This document shows, piece by piece, positions 62,859 through 64,000 of a stretch of DNA of 64,000 bases. The stretch covers positions 7,510,501 to 7,574,500 of the forward strand of contig NC_092323.1 in assembly GCF_036785885.1 (NCBI RefSeq), in the 5' to 3' direction. Both the position numbers and the translations under genes were made by a program. This DNA comes from Coffea arabica. Its lineage: Eukaryota > Streptophyta > Magnoliopsida > Gentianales > Rubiaceae. Under the pieces are notes generated by a model. It made no database searches. It was not told the DNA's origin and saw nothing but the letters and a program-made list of their open reading frames with translations. Every line of letters begins with the position of its first letter. Position 1 is the first letter of the stretch.

Positions 62859-63417
62859 ATGGCTTTAATTTCCTCTCCAGCTATTTTAGCTCTAAAGCTG
62901 CCATACCGGAAAAGCAGGCCTCGTCCATCTCTGCTGGTGAGATCCCACAGACATGAAGATGAAGGTAATAAATTTAGAGTATCATTTTCCTGAACTGATT
63001 TTTGGTTGCAGGAGTACCTGCAAATGCTTGTCATTTTTCCCATCATACATTTGTATATGATCTTCTGATTGAAAGGGAATTAGTCAAGAAAGTGCTGCAG
63101 TAAATTTTTTTTGTTTGCTTAATATCTTATCAGCAGGGAGATCAAGCCATGGTATGGTGGATGCAAATCTGTGGATTCTGATGAACAGGATTGCAGAGGT
63201 TAAGATGAAGGAGAGACTGGAAAGATGTTATCAGACTGACAAGTTTGGATGGAATTATGCGCAAGTAGTACCATGCAACAAGTCCAAAAGACCACCAGAG
63301 CCTTTCCAGTATATTGAGCTTGCAAGCACCGTTGGCGGCACGTTTGGTCTCACAATCCTCAGTGGAACTCTTGGTCTTTGTCTTGCTTCCATTTTAGTTC
63401 ATCTGAATCAATTGTGA
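62859..63417 (+). CDS. Small predicted plastid membrane protein, tandem copy 2
   Basis: Two exons, 62859-62964 and 63137-63417, join as HEDEG|RSSHG to give 128 aa. The leader MALISSPAILALKLPYRKSR is plastid-transit like. The conserved core VDANLWILMNRIAEVKMKER, LERCYQ and GWNYAQ precedes a hydrophobic end, FGLTILSGTLGLCLASILVH. It aligns with copy 1 along the core and the end (DANL-L---RI--VK-KE-LERC; FG-T-LSGTL-LCL-SILVHLN). The product is probably a single-pass thylakoid or envelope protein, inferred only from the leader and helix. Function unknown. Confidence 0.8.
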
Positions 63418-63530
63418 TTTATGAACCCTTGACTGGCACATCCTCGGAGAAGAAGATTACAGTTGAATTTGTTTATTCATTCATTCCTTTATTTATTGTT
63501 GGTCTACTGAATTCTCCATGATGCGTTGTT

Positions 63531-64000
63531 GTGAGGTTCCTGAGGCACCGTGACTTAGTTCTTGAATCTGTAGATTCTTTACTTTCAATTATTGGTCAAG
63601 TTATATTAAGGATCCGAAAGAATCCCAGTCCTAGCAGCAAGGATAAGGTGTACTGGCCAGCCAGCGCTCCGATGAAGTTTGCGGTTCAATCAGCCATGTC
63701 AGAACTCAGGACAGCTGGAAGCACAGTTCCTTGTTTGAAGCTGGCGCGGGGGTGAGGGTGCTGTGCCGAGACATTCCTTTATTGTTTGGATATTGTGTAA
63801 TAGGAAATTGCCTGCCTAAGGACAGATTAAAAGCTTGGAGAGTGCAGTTAGAATAGAGTCTGATAAGTGTGCTTTATGTAATGGTGCTGATGAATCCATG
63901 GCACACGTTTTCTTTGATTGTCCAATATCCAGCATGGTTTGGCAGAAGATGCAGTTGTTATGTTCAATTGTTAATGGCAGGTTGTCTTGGGATGCAGATT
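63531..64000 (+). mobile_element. LINE fragment: reverse-transcriptase zinc-binding tail
   Basis: Reading on the plus strand gives FAVQSAMSELRTAGSTVP, then HSFIVWILCNRKLP, DRLKAWRVQLE, ALCNGADESMAHVFFDCPIS and MVWQKMQLL. This order (core W/F block, PRHSF-type motif, then C..C...H....C) is the zinc-binding domain at the end of plant L1-type LINE ORF2. Codons shift frame more than once and a stop falls after RVQLE, so the copy is dead. The element continues past the right edge, so its 3' tail is not visible. No upstream reverse transcriptase is present to the left, so it is 5' truncated. Confidence 0.78.

Overview
The window is nuclear DNA from a eudicot plant. Genes have short exons and GT-AG introns, several encode plastid- or mitochondrion-targeted proteins, DNA transposons are dense, and one insert is a mosaic of plastid DNA. 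The best protein matches are to Arabidopsis-type families. The genus cannot be fixed from the sequence. No LTR retroelement or virus-derived copy was recognised.

Layout. At 0.9-6.0 kb (minus) is an 11-exon methionyl-tRNA formyltransferase. At 8.1-17.4 kb (minus) a complete SINA-like RING E3 ligase (17.4-14.1 kb) and a second SINA-like copy lacking its RING exon (8.7-8.1 kb) flank an unusual HMG-box gene (12.9-9.5 kb). The first intron of that HMG gene holds a plastid insert joining atpE, psaC and inverted ndhB. At 18.4-23.7 kb (plus) is ClpP3, whose second intron carries a Mutator-like element with about 170 bp inverted ends and a perfect 9-bp target duplication. At 24.6-28.1 kb (minus) is an EAF-type elongation factor. 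At 29.2-30.1 kb (plus) is a small Cys/His-rich protein, and at 32.4-32.9 kb (plus) a small predicted plastid membrane protein.

A transposon nest at 33.3-38.0 kb holds four non-autonomous hAT elements, three with perfect 8-bp target duplications. Beyond it lie a PIN-LIKES auxin carrier of the PILS2 type (39.7-41.1 kb, plus), the intronless splicing factor PRP6/STABILIZED1 (42.6-45.7 kb, plus), a decayed hAT transposon (47.5-48.6 kb), a RING-CH membrane E3 ligase (49.9-52.8 kb, plus), eIF5 (55.5-54.1 kb, minus), a tandem pair of two-exon genes for small plastid-type membrane proteins (60.2-60.8 and 62.9-63.4 kb, plus), and the C-terminal zinc-binding part of a LINE running off the right end.

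The genes do not form a pathway. They are mostly housekeeping functions: organellar translation start, plastid proteolysis, transcription elongation, splicing, cytosolic translation start and ubiquitination. From memory, the order formyltransferase / SINA-like cluster / ClpP3, and the pair EAF / PILS2, resemble two blocks of Arabidopsis chromosome 1. That suggests conserved microsynteny, with the HMG-box gene and the transposons as later additions. The most notable items are the HMG-box fusion with a transposon-associated domain, the gene-capturing MULE in ClpP3, the scrambled plastid insert, the SINA copy without a RING, and the tandem membrane-protein pair.
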